This document shows positions 8,975-17,046 of a stretch of DNA of 64,000 nucleotides, piece by piece. The notes under the pieces were generated by a model that worked only from the letters and a program-made list of their open reading frames with translations, ran no database searches and had not been told where the DNA came from. A program made the position numbers and the translations under genes. Origin of the DNA: Bacteroidota bacterium (GTDB lineage Bacteria; Bacteroidota; Bacteroidia; AKYH767-A; 2013-40CM-41-45); contig JADKIH010000023.1 of assembly GCA_016721305.1 (NCBI GenBank), positions 124,001-188,000 on the forward strand. Direction: 5' to 3'. Position 1 is the first letter of the stretch; each line of letters starts with the position of its first letter.

Positions 8975-9010
8975 CACCCTCGCTTCTTCTAGAGGCGGGG
9001 GTGCTTTTAT
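8975..9010. terminator. Bidirectional terminator between convergent genes
   Basis: CACCCTCGC (8975-8983) pairs with GCGGGGGTG (8995-9003) with one G-T pair, then CTTTTATTT on the + strand. It lies between the + strand gene ending at 8884 and the - strand response regulator ending at 9052. Confidence 0.6.
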
Positions 9011-9051
9011 TTGGCAAGGTTAAATTTGATCGAGATTGAAAGAAAGTTGTC

Positions 9052-9750
9052 TTACTCCGGCACATTAAATACAAAGCCCACCTTAAACACATTCTCAATA
9101 CTGATCGAAGAATCTTCTTTCAGGTACTTTCGGAATTTGGTAATGAACACATCGAGACTGCGACCAAGGAAGTAGTCGTTCTCACCCCAGAGATCTTTTA
9201 ACAAATCTTCGCGCTTGATGACTTTGTTGCGGTGAGTGCTCAGGTAATGTAAAATGTCGCTTTCTTTTTCAGTGATGCGGCGAGTGCTGCCGTTGATGGT
9301 GATTGATTGATTGTTGTAATCGAAAAGATATTTCCCTATAGCGACAACTTCAATTTTGTTTTCAGCCTTGTGTTCGGAAACACGACGTATCACTGCTTTT
9401 ATTTTCCAAAGTAATTCTTCTTCGTCGAATGGCTTGGTGAGATAATCATCGGCGCCGAGATCGTAGCCTTTTTGTTTGTCTTCGCGAAGTGATTTGGCAG
9501 TGATGAAAATAACGGGAACGATTTTATTCTGTAGTCTGATTGCTTTCGCCAGTGTAAATCCGTCCATCTTCGGCATCATCACATCAAGCAGACACAAATC
9601 GAATTGCTGACTTTGAAAAGCACCTAAGGCGAGTTCACCGTCTTTGCACAACTTGACATCATAACCTTCTGCCTCGAGATAATCGACGAGCAGCAAGCCA
9701 AGATTTAAATCGTCTTCGGCTAAAAGTATTTTGAGCTTTTCTTTAGACAT
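9052..9750 (-). CDS. OmpR-family response regulator
   Basis: 232 residues from the ATG at 9750 (MSKEKLKILLAEDD). Receiver domain: acidic pocket E12/D13/D14, phospho-acceptor D56 in LLDVMMP, T84 in FITAK and K106 in LTKPF. The winged-helix DNA-binding domain occupies about 130-230 (RITEKESDILHYLSTH, KREDLLKDLWG, SLDVFITKFRKYL). The start overlaps the end of the sensor kinase gene by 8 bases, so translation is probably coupled. Length and order match the RprX/RprY type of Bacteroidota system. A likely target is the divergent gene at 11164, whose upstream region carries four 11-bp direct repeats. Confidence 0.92.
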   Translation of the reverse strand: MSKEKLKILLAEDDLNLGLLLVDYLEAEGYDVKLCKDGELALGAFQSQQFDLCLLDVMMPKMDGFTLAKAIRLQNKIVPVIFITAKSLREDKQKGYDLGADDYLTKPFDEEELLWKIKAVIRRVSEHKAENKIEVVAIGKYLFDYNNQSITINGSTRRITEKESDILHYLSTHRNKVIKREDLLKDLWGENDYFLGRSLDVFITKFRKYLKEDSSISIENVFKVGFVFNVPE

Positions 9751-10960
9751 GAGGCAGAGCAATGGTAAATGTAGTACCTTTTCCTTTCTCGCTTTGCAAT
9801 TCGATACTTCCGTTGTGCATTTCAACGATCTTTTTTACATAAGCCAGTCCAAGCCCGAAGCCTTTTACATCGTGCACATCGCCCGTCGGAACGCGGAAGA
9901 ATTTATCGAATACCTTTTTGTGGTACTCTTTTTCAATGCCTATCCCTTGGTCGGAAATAACGATGATGAGATAATTATTCCGGTTAAAGGTTTTAACCGA
10001 AAGTTCAGGCTTCTCATTGGAGTACTTGATGGCGTTATCGATCAGATTGCACATAGCATTGGTAAGATGTGTTTTGTCGCCCATGATTACAAAGTGTTCG
10101 GCGCTCAGATCCATCGCTAAATGACCATGTTTGTTTTCAATCTGTATGCTTATATACTTGAGTGAATCTTTAATAAGATCGTGAAAATCGAGTTCTGCTT
10201 TTCGCAAAGGAATCTCCCCGCGCTCGAGTGCCGTCATGCTGAGTACCTGCTCCACCTGCAATCTTAACTTCTCATTTTCCTCGAGAATGATACCGGAATA
10301 GTGCTTTATCTTATCTTCTTGCCTGATTGTCGGCTCTTTTACTATCATTTTCCCCGCGAGAGCAATATTAGTCAAAGGTGTTTTAAACTCGTGCGTCATA
10401 TTGTTTAGGAACTCATTTGTATGTTCGGCGATTTTTTTCTCCCGCATAAGCAAGATGATGGTTCGCCAAAACATGATGAGCACAACAAGGATGAGTACGA
10501 CGGAAGTGATAAACATCGGCCCCATTTCTTCGATGATGAACTGACGTTTTTCGGGCAAGAAAAGATTTAACTCCAGGCCATTTTTAGTCGCCTCTTCCTC
10601 CAGCCTTTTGGAATACACGCTACCAGATGAGTGTTTTTCATTTCCACCTTCTTTCGGTCCCGGCTTCTGTACATCGAATGAGTAATTGATTCGCAAATCG
10701 TAATAGTCCATGTAGCTGGTGAAAAGCGAATCAGTCTTCCGTTTCTCATTTTCGCCGACACACTGTTCCATTTGTATGCAAGTGGTTGTATCGGCAGAAA
10801 GCGCTTCGGCCGTTTTCGAAATGACCATATTCGCTTTCTCGTTGAAGATTTCTTCCTTGATGCGAGCTGTGCGGATAATCCAGTTCACCTGAATGATCAG
10901 CACGATCAAAAGCGCGACAGAAGAGATGGCCACGAAAAGCCGGGTGCGGTTAAGTCTCAT
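9743..10960 (-). CDS. Membrane sensor histidine kinase
   Basis: 405 residues. Two transmembrane helices at about 9-28 and 147-171 enclose a periplasmic sensor region of about 118 residues with two Cys (CIQMEQCVG). The dimerisation/phospho-acceptor helix follows with H190 in MTHEFKTPLTNIA; the ATPase domain has an N box (NLIDNAIKYS), G1 (DQGIGIE) and G2 (GFGLGLAYVK). All catalytic boxes are intact. Transcribed first in a two-gene operon with the response regulator. The signal is not deducible from the sensor region. The promoter should lie in 10961-11066. Confidence 0.93.
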   Translation of the reverse strand: MRLNRTRLFVAISSVALLIVLIIQVNWIIRTARIKEEIFNEKANMVISKTAEALSADTTTCIQMEQCVGENEKRKTDSLFTSYMDYYDLRINYSFDVQKPGPKEGGNEKHSSGSVYSKRLEEEATKNGLELNLFLPEKRQFIIEEMGPMFITSVVLILVVLIMFWRTIILLMREKKIAEHTNEFLNNMTHEFKTPLTNIALAGKMIVKEPTIRQEDKIKHYSGIILEENEKLRLQVEQVLSMTALERGEIPLRKAELDFHDLIKDSLKYISIQIENKHGHLAMDLSAEHFVIMGDKTHLTNAMCNLIDNAIKYSNEKPELSVKTFNRNNYLIIVISDQGIGIEKEYHKKVFDKFFRVPTGDVHDVKGFGLGLAYVKKIVEMHNGSIELQSEKGKGTTFTIALPHV

Positions 10961-11006
10961 TGGGTACTCACAAAAGTAATCTTTTCAAGAGCCGATTTCC
11001 ACCCAT

Positions 11007-11050
11007 TAACAGGTTAATAACAGGTCAATAACCGGTGAGTAACAACAATT
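11007..11050. promoter_or_regulatory. Four 11-bp direct repeats (TAACAGGTnAA), candidate response-regulator operator
   Basis: TAAC occurs at 11007, 11018, 11029 and 11040, exactly 11 bases apart; the first three units read TAACAGGTTAA, TAACAGGTCAA and TAACCGGTGAG, and the fourth is degenerate. An 11-bp direct repeat is the usual recognition layout of OmpR/PhoB-family regulators. The array lies between the divergent two-component operon and the propeller lipoprotein gene, just upstream of a -7 box at 11066. Confidence 0.65.
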
Positions 11051-11065
11051 CCGGTCATTGATACG

Positions 11066-11073
11066 TACATTTG
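11066..11073 (+). promoter_or_regulatory. Candidate -7 box (TACATTTG) of the propeller gene
   Basis: TACATTTG matches TAnnTTTG and sits 15 bases after the 11-bp repeats, 91 bases before the start codon. No good -33 TTTG is present where it would be expected; the repeats cover that place, which fits an activator-dependent promoter. Confidence 0.4.
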
Positions 11074-11163
11074 CTTCATAACAATCCCGAATCCCTCAAC
11101 AATCAAATCCCTCTAAGGCGTATCTTCCACACTTTAGTCAGGACGATTCCAAACCATCAAAAA

Positions 11164-12270
11164 ATGAAAAACCACATCCGTCAATTTTATCCGATTGCTT
11201 TACTCGTTTTGTTGATCACATCGTGTCAGGGACAGGATAAGACGAAAGACAGTCTGAATTCTGCTGAGCCGCTCGCCTTGGCTCCATTGCAGATGCTATT
11301 TAACATTGCGGAATTGTCGGACTATAAAATTGTGAAAGCCGATACAAGGCTTCACATTAATTGGTACATCCGTTCAATGTTGCAGGATCAAAAGGGTGAT
11401 CTTTGGATGGGAACATATCATGGCGGAGCCGCACACTACGATGGGAGTGCTTTGATTTACCTGAATAACGAATCAGGGATGAGCGGTAATGTTATTCGCG
11501 AAATGGCCGAAGATAAATCAGGAGGAATTTGGTTTGCCACCGATGGTGGTGTAAGTTTTTACAATGGCAAATCGTTTAAGAATTATTCTAAAAAGGATGG
11601 ACTGGGCAGCAATAATGTTTGGAGTGTTTTAATCGACAAGCAAGGAACCTTATGGTTTGGAACCGATGAAGGTGCTTATCGATTCGATGGCAAAAGTTTT
11701 ACTTCGTTTACTCTTCCCGAGGCTGATTTATCAAAATTCAAAGACGGATACGTATATCCTGCACCAAAGCTGGTGAATGATATTTTCCAGGATAAAGCAG
11801 GCAATATTTGGTTTGCAACAAATGGCGGAGGTGTTTATTGCTACGATGGAAAAACGACAACTAATATTTCGGAGAAAGAAGGACTCTGCAATAATTTTGT
11901 TCAAAGCGTTTCGCAGGACAATGCCGAAAATATGTGGTTCAGTTCTCGTTTTGGAGGCGTAAGCAAATACGATGGTAAGAATCTCACGAACATTTCAGAA
12001 AAGGACGGACTCAGCAATAAATTCATCTGGTCGGTATTCGACGACGGCAAAGGTGGATTATGGTTTGCAACCGGCGGCGGCGGAGTTTGTCGTTACAACG
12101 GAAAAACATTTGAGACGTATACGAAGAAAGATGGCTTTGCGAGTGATTACGTGCAGAGCATAATGATGGACAAGGCCGGTAACATTTGGTTTGGCACATC
12201 GCAAGGCTTGACACGTTTTGACGGAGTGAAATTTGAGAGTTTCCCGGAGGCGGCGAATACGGGTTGCTAG
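11164..12270 (+). CDS. Two-component-regulator-type beta-propeller lipoprotein
   Basis: 368 residues from the ATG at 11164, which gives a lipoprotein signal with Cys21 (LLITSC). Seven propeller repeats follow, each with an LWF/IWFGT-x(2-4)-G...Y/FDG core (for example LWMGTYHGG, IWFATDGGV, LWFGTDEGA, IWFATNGGG, MWFSSRFGG, LWFATGGGG, IWFGTSQGL), enough for one seven-bladed propeller. In hybrid two-component sensors this repeat type forms the periplasmic sensory domain; here it is a free lipoprotein next to a separate kinase/regulator pair, so it could be an accessory sensor or a target of that pair. No kinase or YYY domain is attached. Confidence 0.8.
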   Translation: MKNHIRQFYPIALLVLLITSCQGQDKTKDSLNSAEPLALAPLQMLFNIAELSDYKIVKADTRLHINWYIRSMLQDQKGDLWMGTYHGGAAHYDGSALIYLNNESGMSGNVIREMAEDKSGGIWFATDGGVSFYNGKSFKNYSKKDGLGSNNVWSVLIDKQGTLWFGTDEGAYRFDGKSFTSFTLPEADLSKFKDGYVYPAPKLVNDIFQDKAGNIWFATNGGGVYCYDGKTTTNISEKEGLCNNFVQSVSQDNAENMWFSSRFGGVSKYDGKNLTNISEKDGLSNKFIWSVFDDGKGGLWFATGGGGVCRYNGKTFETYTKKDGFASDYVQSIMMDKAGNIWFGTSQGLTRFDGVKFESFPEAANTGC

Positions 12271-12312
12271 AAAAATAATTGGGAACAGGAAAGACGACTT
12301 TCCTTATTAGAT

Positions 12313-12377
12313 CGAAAGGGGCTTTCCCCGGTGGCAGATTTGACAATCGACTACCGAGGAAAGCCTCTTCTTTTTTT
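12313..12377 (+). terminator. Stem-loop terminator with T-run
   Basis: GGGGCTTTCCCCGGT (from about 12316) can pair with ACCGAGGAAAGCCTC (about 12353-12367) with two mismatches or wobble pairs, followed by TTCTTTTTTT. Placed 45 bases after the propeller gene and before the next gene. Confidence 0.55.
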
Positions 12378-12430
12378 AACGAACAATTTATATATTTACA
12401 ATCATTCAACACACTAAACCAACTTGCACC

Positions 12431-13431
12431 ATGATTTCTATTCTAAAAAACCATTCATTCTGTTTCTTTTTTTCGCATTCTCATTTAATGCGAATGCGCA
12501 AAATGAAGAATACGCCACCTTTATTTCGAAGGCAGATTCGCTTTATCAGGCAAAGGATTATAAAAATTCCGGATTAGCATATTCGAACGCATTCAAGGCG
12601 CTCGGATGGAAAGGTTATATCATGGACCGTTATAATGCTGCATGTTCATGGGCCTTGGCGAATGTGCCTGATAGCGCATTTTATCAATTGAATAAGGTGC
12701 TTTCAAATTCGAAGGGCAATGAATTAAGTTCTATTTCGTCTGATCCTGATTTGATGTCACTTCAAAGCGATGCACGATGGAATGTGTTGATGGAAGACTG
12801 GAAAAAGCTTCGCGAGAAAATTGAGAAAAATTGGGATCGACCATTAGTGGCACGATTGGATTCGATTTACAGAGATGATCAGGAAGGCCGGCAGCGAATT
12901 GGTGAGGTCAGCGATAAATATGGATACGATTCAAAGGAGATTAAGGATCTTTGGAAAGAGATTGTCGAAAAGGATTCTTTGAATTTAATTAAAGTGACAG
13001 CTATTCTTGATACAAGAGGATGGTTGGGAGAAGACGTCATCGGCCAGCAAGGCAATACAGCACTATTTCTTGTAATTCAACATGCCGACATCACGACACA
13101 GGTAAAGTACCTTCCTATGATGAGAGATGCTGTGAAAAACGGTCGTGCCAATGCTTCCAGTCTAGCTTTACTTGAAGACCGTGTTGCTTTGCGCCAGGGG
13201 AAAATGCAGATTTATGGAAGTCAGGTAGGAACTGATAACAATACCGGTTTACATTATGTTTTTCCAATGGAAGACCCCGATAATGTAGATAAAAGAAGAG
13301 CAGAAGTTGGACTTGAACCGCTGGCCGACTATGTGTCGGAATATGAAATTGTGTGGGATGTGGAACAGTATAAGAAGAATCTGCCGAAGTATATAGAAAT
13401 GGCGAAGGAGGTATTTCCTAAGAATAAGTAA
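12431..13431 (+). CDS. Secreted DUF6624-type protein, frameshifted in the signal peptide
   Basis: The coding frame has no ATG of its own before the signal peptide: the ATG at 12431 is in another frame. Adding one A to the A6 run at 12445-12450 joins them into MISILKKPFILFLFFAFSF...AQ, a normal signal peptide, so the start is placed there. About 333 residues after repair. Residues 25-120 look like a TPR-like helical pair (YQAKDYKNSGLAYSNAFK, YNAACSWALA). The C-terminal 200 residues have the DUF6624 pattern: DDQEGRQRI, LDTRGWLGEDVIG, LVIQHAD, LPMMRDAVKNG, LEDRVALRQGK, QIYGSQ, RRAEVGLEPLADY. Molecular function of that domain is not established. Confidence 0.75.
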
Positions 13432-13511
13432 GTATTTAAAGGTTTCAGCTATTTCACCATTAGTATTATACTTGAAACAATTCAGAAATAATATTCCAGG
13501 CAAATGTTGTC

Positions 13512-13681
13512 ACTTAGAACACACGAGTTCCCCTTCGGGGATGACAACATCCTGGTGTTAATCTGTCGTTCATCGTCCGCGGAAAGTGATTGTTCAACGG
13601 ATACAGCTTCTTGCGGACGATGAACGACAGTTCTAAAAAAAGAAGCCTGTCATCCCCGAAGGGGAATTCGTGTGTTCTAAG
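13512..13681. repeat. Nested composite palindrome (MITE-like), 170 bp
   Basis: Outer arms 13512-13545 and 13648-13681 are complementary over 34 bases with one mismatch; each contains the CCCCTTCGGGG mini-hairpin. Inside is a perfect 18-bp stem of the TGTCGTTC family (13563-13580 with 13613-13630). The spacer between them is AT-rich and non-coding. The whole unit could fold into one long structure and lies between two genes on the same strand. Confidence 0.85.
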
Positions 13682-13726
13682 CGACCTCGTTATCAATATT
13701 TCTATTTTTAAAAATTGCTTCTAGTT

Positions 13727-14092
13727 ATGAATATGATCCGGCTTCTAACACTGATTATATTTTGCAGTTTCACTCAATTTGCAAGTGCTCAAAAGCCTTC
13801 CGACGGCACCTACATTTACGATGTAGCTTTTGAGGAATGGAATGGTAAATCGAATGGAGCAACTTGTGTCATAAAAATAATGGGCGATTCAATATATGTC
13901 ATTCACAATGGCGGAAATATGACCGGTAAAAAGGGTGATATACTTGAAAGTGGAATCATAATGAAGCATTCACAATCCGGGAAGTGGATTATTGCTCATA
14001 AAGCCGAAGATGTTAATGCAAAAGAAATTGGCGCATGCTCAGGTGGGCCGACTATAATTGATTTTAAGAGGAAGAAATATTGGTCATGTTAG
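13727..14092 (+). CDS. Small secreted protein of unknown function
   Basis: 121 residues from the ATG at 13727 (a second ATG two codons later is also possible). Signal peptide of about 22 residues ending FASAQ. The mature part is beta-rich with three Cys (GATCVIKI, GACSGGP, terminal SC) and repeated short strand-turn units (DSIYVIHNGGNMTGKKGDILE, broken here at the turn). It resembles small Bacteroidota periplasmic or surface proteins of no assigned role. It stands alone between the palindromic repeat and the T9SS gene at 14177. Confidence 0.65.
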   Translation: MNMIRLLTLIIFCSFTQFASAQKPSDGTYIYDVAFEEWNGKSNGATCVIKIMGDSIYVIHNGGNMTGKKGDILESGIIMKHSQSGKWIIAHKAEDVNAKEIGACSGGPTIIDFKRKKYWSC

Positions 14093-14176
14093 TATCATAA
14101 TTGTTGTGGAGAAGGGTCTTTCGTTTTCTGATCGAGAACTTATTGTAACTTTAATCTTTCACAGAAAACATAGCCA

Positions 14177-15895
14177 ATGAAAAAACTCTTTACATCCTTT
14201 ATATTTTCAGCTTTCTTTATTTCATCTCACGCGCAAGTACCTTCTTTCGATTGGGCAAAGCAATTAGGCGACCCGGTATCGAATGTTTTCGTTTTATCTT
14301 CGGTAACGGATCAGCAAGGAAGTTTTTACATGGCCGGCCTCTTTAGCGGGGCAGCGGATTTTGATCCTGGAAGCGGAGTCGACACACTCACCGATGCGGG
14401 CTTTGGCGATATTTTTATTTCAAAGCTCGATTCGTCCGGAAATTTTCAATGGGTGAGACAGATTGGAAGAGAGTCGTACGATCAGGCAAGTTCAATTGCA
14501 ATTGATTCTAGCGACAATATCTACATAACAGGATTCATCAGCAGAGACTCCACCGATTTTGATCCGGGTCCCGGTACATATTTTTTATCGAATCCTAATA
14601 ATGCAGCTTCAACTTTTGTTCTTAAACTCGATTCAGGGGGAAATTTTATTTGGGCAAAAATACTTGGCCCCGATAGTAATAGCCCGAGTTCAATCACCCT
14701 AGATGCCAGCGGCAATTTACTTATTGCCGGAATTTTTGGCGGCACCATTGATTTTGATCCCGGTACGGGAAGTGAAAACATGACAGCCTTTACCGAAGAT
14801 ATTTATATTTTGAAATTGACGGATAATGGAGATTTTATTTGGGCAAGACAGATAGGCACAGTGACAACAAATTCCAGAGCGTACTCAATTGCTGCAGACG
14901 GAGCCGATAATTTGTACGTAACAGGATTGCTTCTTGGCACTGTAGATTTCGATCCGGGCGTTGGAGTCATGAATCTTACGTCGACCTCACAATTTGGTGC
15001 ACAGTATATTTTAAAACTTACTTCAGCAGGTGATTTTGTTTGGGCTAATGCGATCAATGGAAGCCTCTCGCAAACAGGTGGCGAGCGCGCAATTCGTGTA
15101 GATCGAATGGGAAACTTGTTCACTGCAGGCTGGTTTAATAATACCGTGGATTTTGATCCTAACGCAGGAGTTCATACGCTTACTGTTTCAGCTTCCGAAC
15201 CAAGCCCGACATATCTTTTGAAGCTCGATTCAAGCGGAGCTTTCGTTTGGGCTAAGCAAATTGCCGATGCAGGCAATGGAGCATTCCGCGCATTTAATCT
15301 CGATGCTTCGGACAATCTATATGTAGCAGGAAGACTCATTTCTGTAGGAGATTTTGATCCCGGTGCGGCCGTTGATACACTTTCAAATGCAACAGGCAAT
15401 ACGTTTATCGCGAAATACGATACAGCAGGAGCTTTGGATTGGGCGATAAATTTTTCTAACTCCGATCCGAATAATGATCATAATGTAAGTTTGAATATTG
15501 ATGTATTTGGAAATATAATTACAACAGGAGTTTTCTCCGACACGGCAGATTTTGATCCGGGTATCGGATTAAGTAATCTCATTTCAAATTCAGGAGGAGA
15601 TTTATTCATTCAAAAATTAAATCAAAGCGGATTTTCATCTATTAGTGAGTTTGAAAGTGGAGAACAAGGGGTGGTAATTTTCCCGAATCCGAATACCGGC
15701 ACTTTTCAAATTCGTATGGAGAAGCATGGACGCTATTCTATTTTTAATGAATGTGGGCAGTTAGTTCGATCCCTTACGGTTACAAACTCAAATCTGAATT
15801 TGATTTCAGTTGATGATTTACAAGAGGGAATCTATTTCATTTCGGGAGGTGAAATCGGGATTTCCCATGCGAAAATAATTGTGATCCATAATTAA
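14177..15895 (+). CDS. T9SS-sorted secreted propeller with seven DFDPG repeats
   Basis: 572 residues: signal peptide of about 20 residues ending SHAQ; seven repeats of about 65 residues, each with a DFDPG-x-G core (one reads DFDPNAG) and a preceding 'D..GN.Y.TG.F' strand and 'F.W...I' strand, i.e. SBBP-like blades making one propeller; then a T9SS sorting domain from about 495 (FPNPNTGTFQIRM ... GIYFISG). The aspartates of the DFDPG loops may bind calcium. It is a typical large secreted cargo protein, with no catalytic motif seen. Single-gene unit with its own spacer of 84 bases. Confidence 0.85.
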   Translation: MKKLFTSFIFSAFFISSHAQVPSFDWAKQLGDPVSNVFVLSSVTDQQGSFYMAGLFSGAADFDPGSGVDTLTDAGFGDIFISKLDSSGNFQWVRQIGRESYDQASSIAIDSSDNIYITGFISRDSTDFDPGPGTYFLSNPNNAASTFVLKLDSGGNFIWAKILGPDSNSPSSITLDASGNLLIAGIFGGTIDFDPGTGSENMTAFTEDIYILKLTDNGDFIWARQIGTVTTNSRAYSIAADGADNLYVTGLLLGTVDFDPGVGVMNLTSTSQFGAQYILKLTSAGDFVWANAINGSLSQTGGERAIRVDRMGNLFTAGWFNNTVDFDPNAGVHTLTVSASEPSPTYLLKLDSSGAFVWAKQIADAGNGAFRAFNLDASDNLYVAGRLISVGDFDPGAAVDTLSNATGNTFIAKYDTAGALDWAINFSNSDPNNDHNVSLNIDVFGNIITTGVFSDTADFDPGIGLSNLISNSGGDLFIQKLNQSGFSSISEFESGEQGVVIFPNPNTGTFQIRMEKHGRYSIFNECGQLVRSLTVTNSNLNLISVDDLQEGIYFISGGEIGISHAKIIVIHN

Positions 15896-15936
15896 AATCT
15901 ATGCAGAGCTCTTATTTTTGCAGGAAAATTCGAAGC

Positions 15937-15964
15937 TTTGAAAAAGGGAAAATGTGTAATTTTG
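15937..15964 (+). promoter_or_regulatory. Candidate Bacteroidota promoter (TTTG-N16-TAATTTTG)
   Basis: TTTG at 15937-15940 and TAATTTTG at 15957-15964, ending 11 bases before the ATG of the DinB-like gene. The spacing is slightly shorter than the usual 17-23 and the leader would be very short, so confidence is low. Confidence 0.3.
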
Positions 15965-15975
15965 TTTAATATTAT

Positions 15976-16442
15976 ATGGCAATCAATCTGCAAATAGCAA
16001 AAAATTTACGCGATGTTCACTTCGGCGGTAACTGGACTTGGTCAACATTGAAAGAACATTTGTCCGATGTTAGCTGGCAACAAGCAACGACGAAAGTTCA
16101 ATCGTTCAACACCATTGCTACGCTTGTTTTTCATATTAATTACTACGTTGATATAACGATAAAAGTATTGGAAGGTAAAGGCCTTACCGGAAAGGATATA
16201 TATAGTTTCGACCATCCGCCGATCAACTCCTCCTCCGATTGGGAAGCAATGTTGAATAAACTCTGGACCGATGCAGAGAAGTGTGCTGCTCTGATGGAGA
16301 AGTTTCCGGATGAAAAATTAGGGGAAGTATTTTTTGAGGAGAAATATGGTACGTACTATAGAAATTTCCATGGGCTTATTGAGCATACGCATTATCATCT
16401 CGGCAGATCGTGATCATCAAAAAGCTGCTTGCATCTGCATAA
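15976..16442 (+). CDS. DinB-superfamily protein, frameshifted at the C-terminus
   Basis: Four-helix-bundle DinB-like protein of about 154 residues after repair. The characteristic metal-binding positions are present: His in LVFHINYYVD, and the C-terminal HGLIEHTHYHLG helix. The frame as given ends after HLGRS at 16413; one base added near 16402 gives HLGQIVIIKKLLASA and a stop at 16440-16442, the normal end for the family. DinB-like proteins use thiols such as bacillithiol or have no assigned substrate; nothing here tells which. A second DinB-like gene occurs at 45777. Confidence 0.75.
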
Positions 16443-16558
16443 TTTGGTTTTCAATAATTTATTTGATTGGCTATTTTTATAAAAATTCTCCAATCAGTGG
16501 AGTGGCAGACATACAATAGCAGGTATATTTAAGGGGGCCACTGTGCGGAGGCCTTTAC

Positions 16559-16589
16559 TTGTCCCGAATCCTAATTTGTTGTATCTTCG
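16559..16589 (+). promoter_or_regulatory. Candidate promoter (TTG-N20-TATCTTCG)
   Basis: TTG at 16559-16561 and TATCTTCG at 16582-16589 fit the Bacteroidota -33/-7 layout, with the start codon of the next gene 50 bases further on. Confidence 0.4.
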
Positions 16590-16639
16590 AATGAAGGCAT
16601 TTGATTGTCTTCCGTCGATCTAATATTTGACATTTCTAG

Positions 16640-17028
16640 ATGAAAATTCAAGCATTTTTATTTTTTGCGGCAACAATTTTGTTCAATTCTTGCGATCCCG
16701 GATTAAACGGCGATTTGAAAGTGTTTAACAACACAAGCGTTAATTTGAATTTAGTCACGTATGATTTTGATTCAAGCGATACGCTCACATATTTGCTCCA
16801 TCCAAATGCAAATGTTACCGTTAAAGTACTAGGCGGACTAGGCAATCAAAAACATTTGATTGTTGTCCGTGTGAGCTGAAAGGGATTGTCATTTCTTCGG
16901 CTGCAGGAAATGTTAAAAAAGATCCTACGGTAAAAGAAAACTGGGTTATTCCTAATAAGGATGAGCAAAAGAAGTTCGGAGGAGAGGATTTGCGGTGCGA
17001 GTTTCATGTATATCAGAAAGATTTATAA
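16640..17028 (+). CDS. Hypothetical lipoprotein, frameshifted
   Basis: Lipoprotein signal with Cys18 (ILFNSC). The first frame ends at 16879, but an added A in the A5 run at 16848-16852 joins it to a second frame, TFDCCPCELKGIVIS ... FHVYQKDL, ending at 17028. Repaired length about 129 residues, with a distinctive CCPC cluster in the middle. No family recognised. It is followed after 18 bases by a T9SS gene and may be co-transcribed with it. Confidence 0.6.
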
Positions 17029-17046
17029 ATAAGCGTTTGCATCAAA

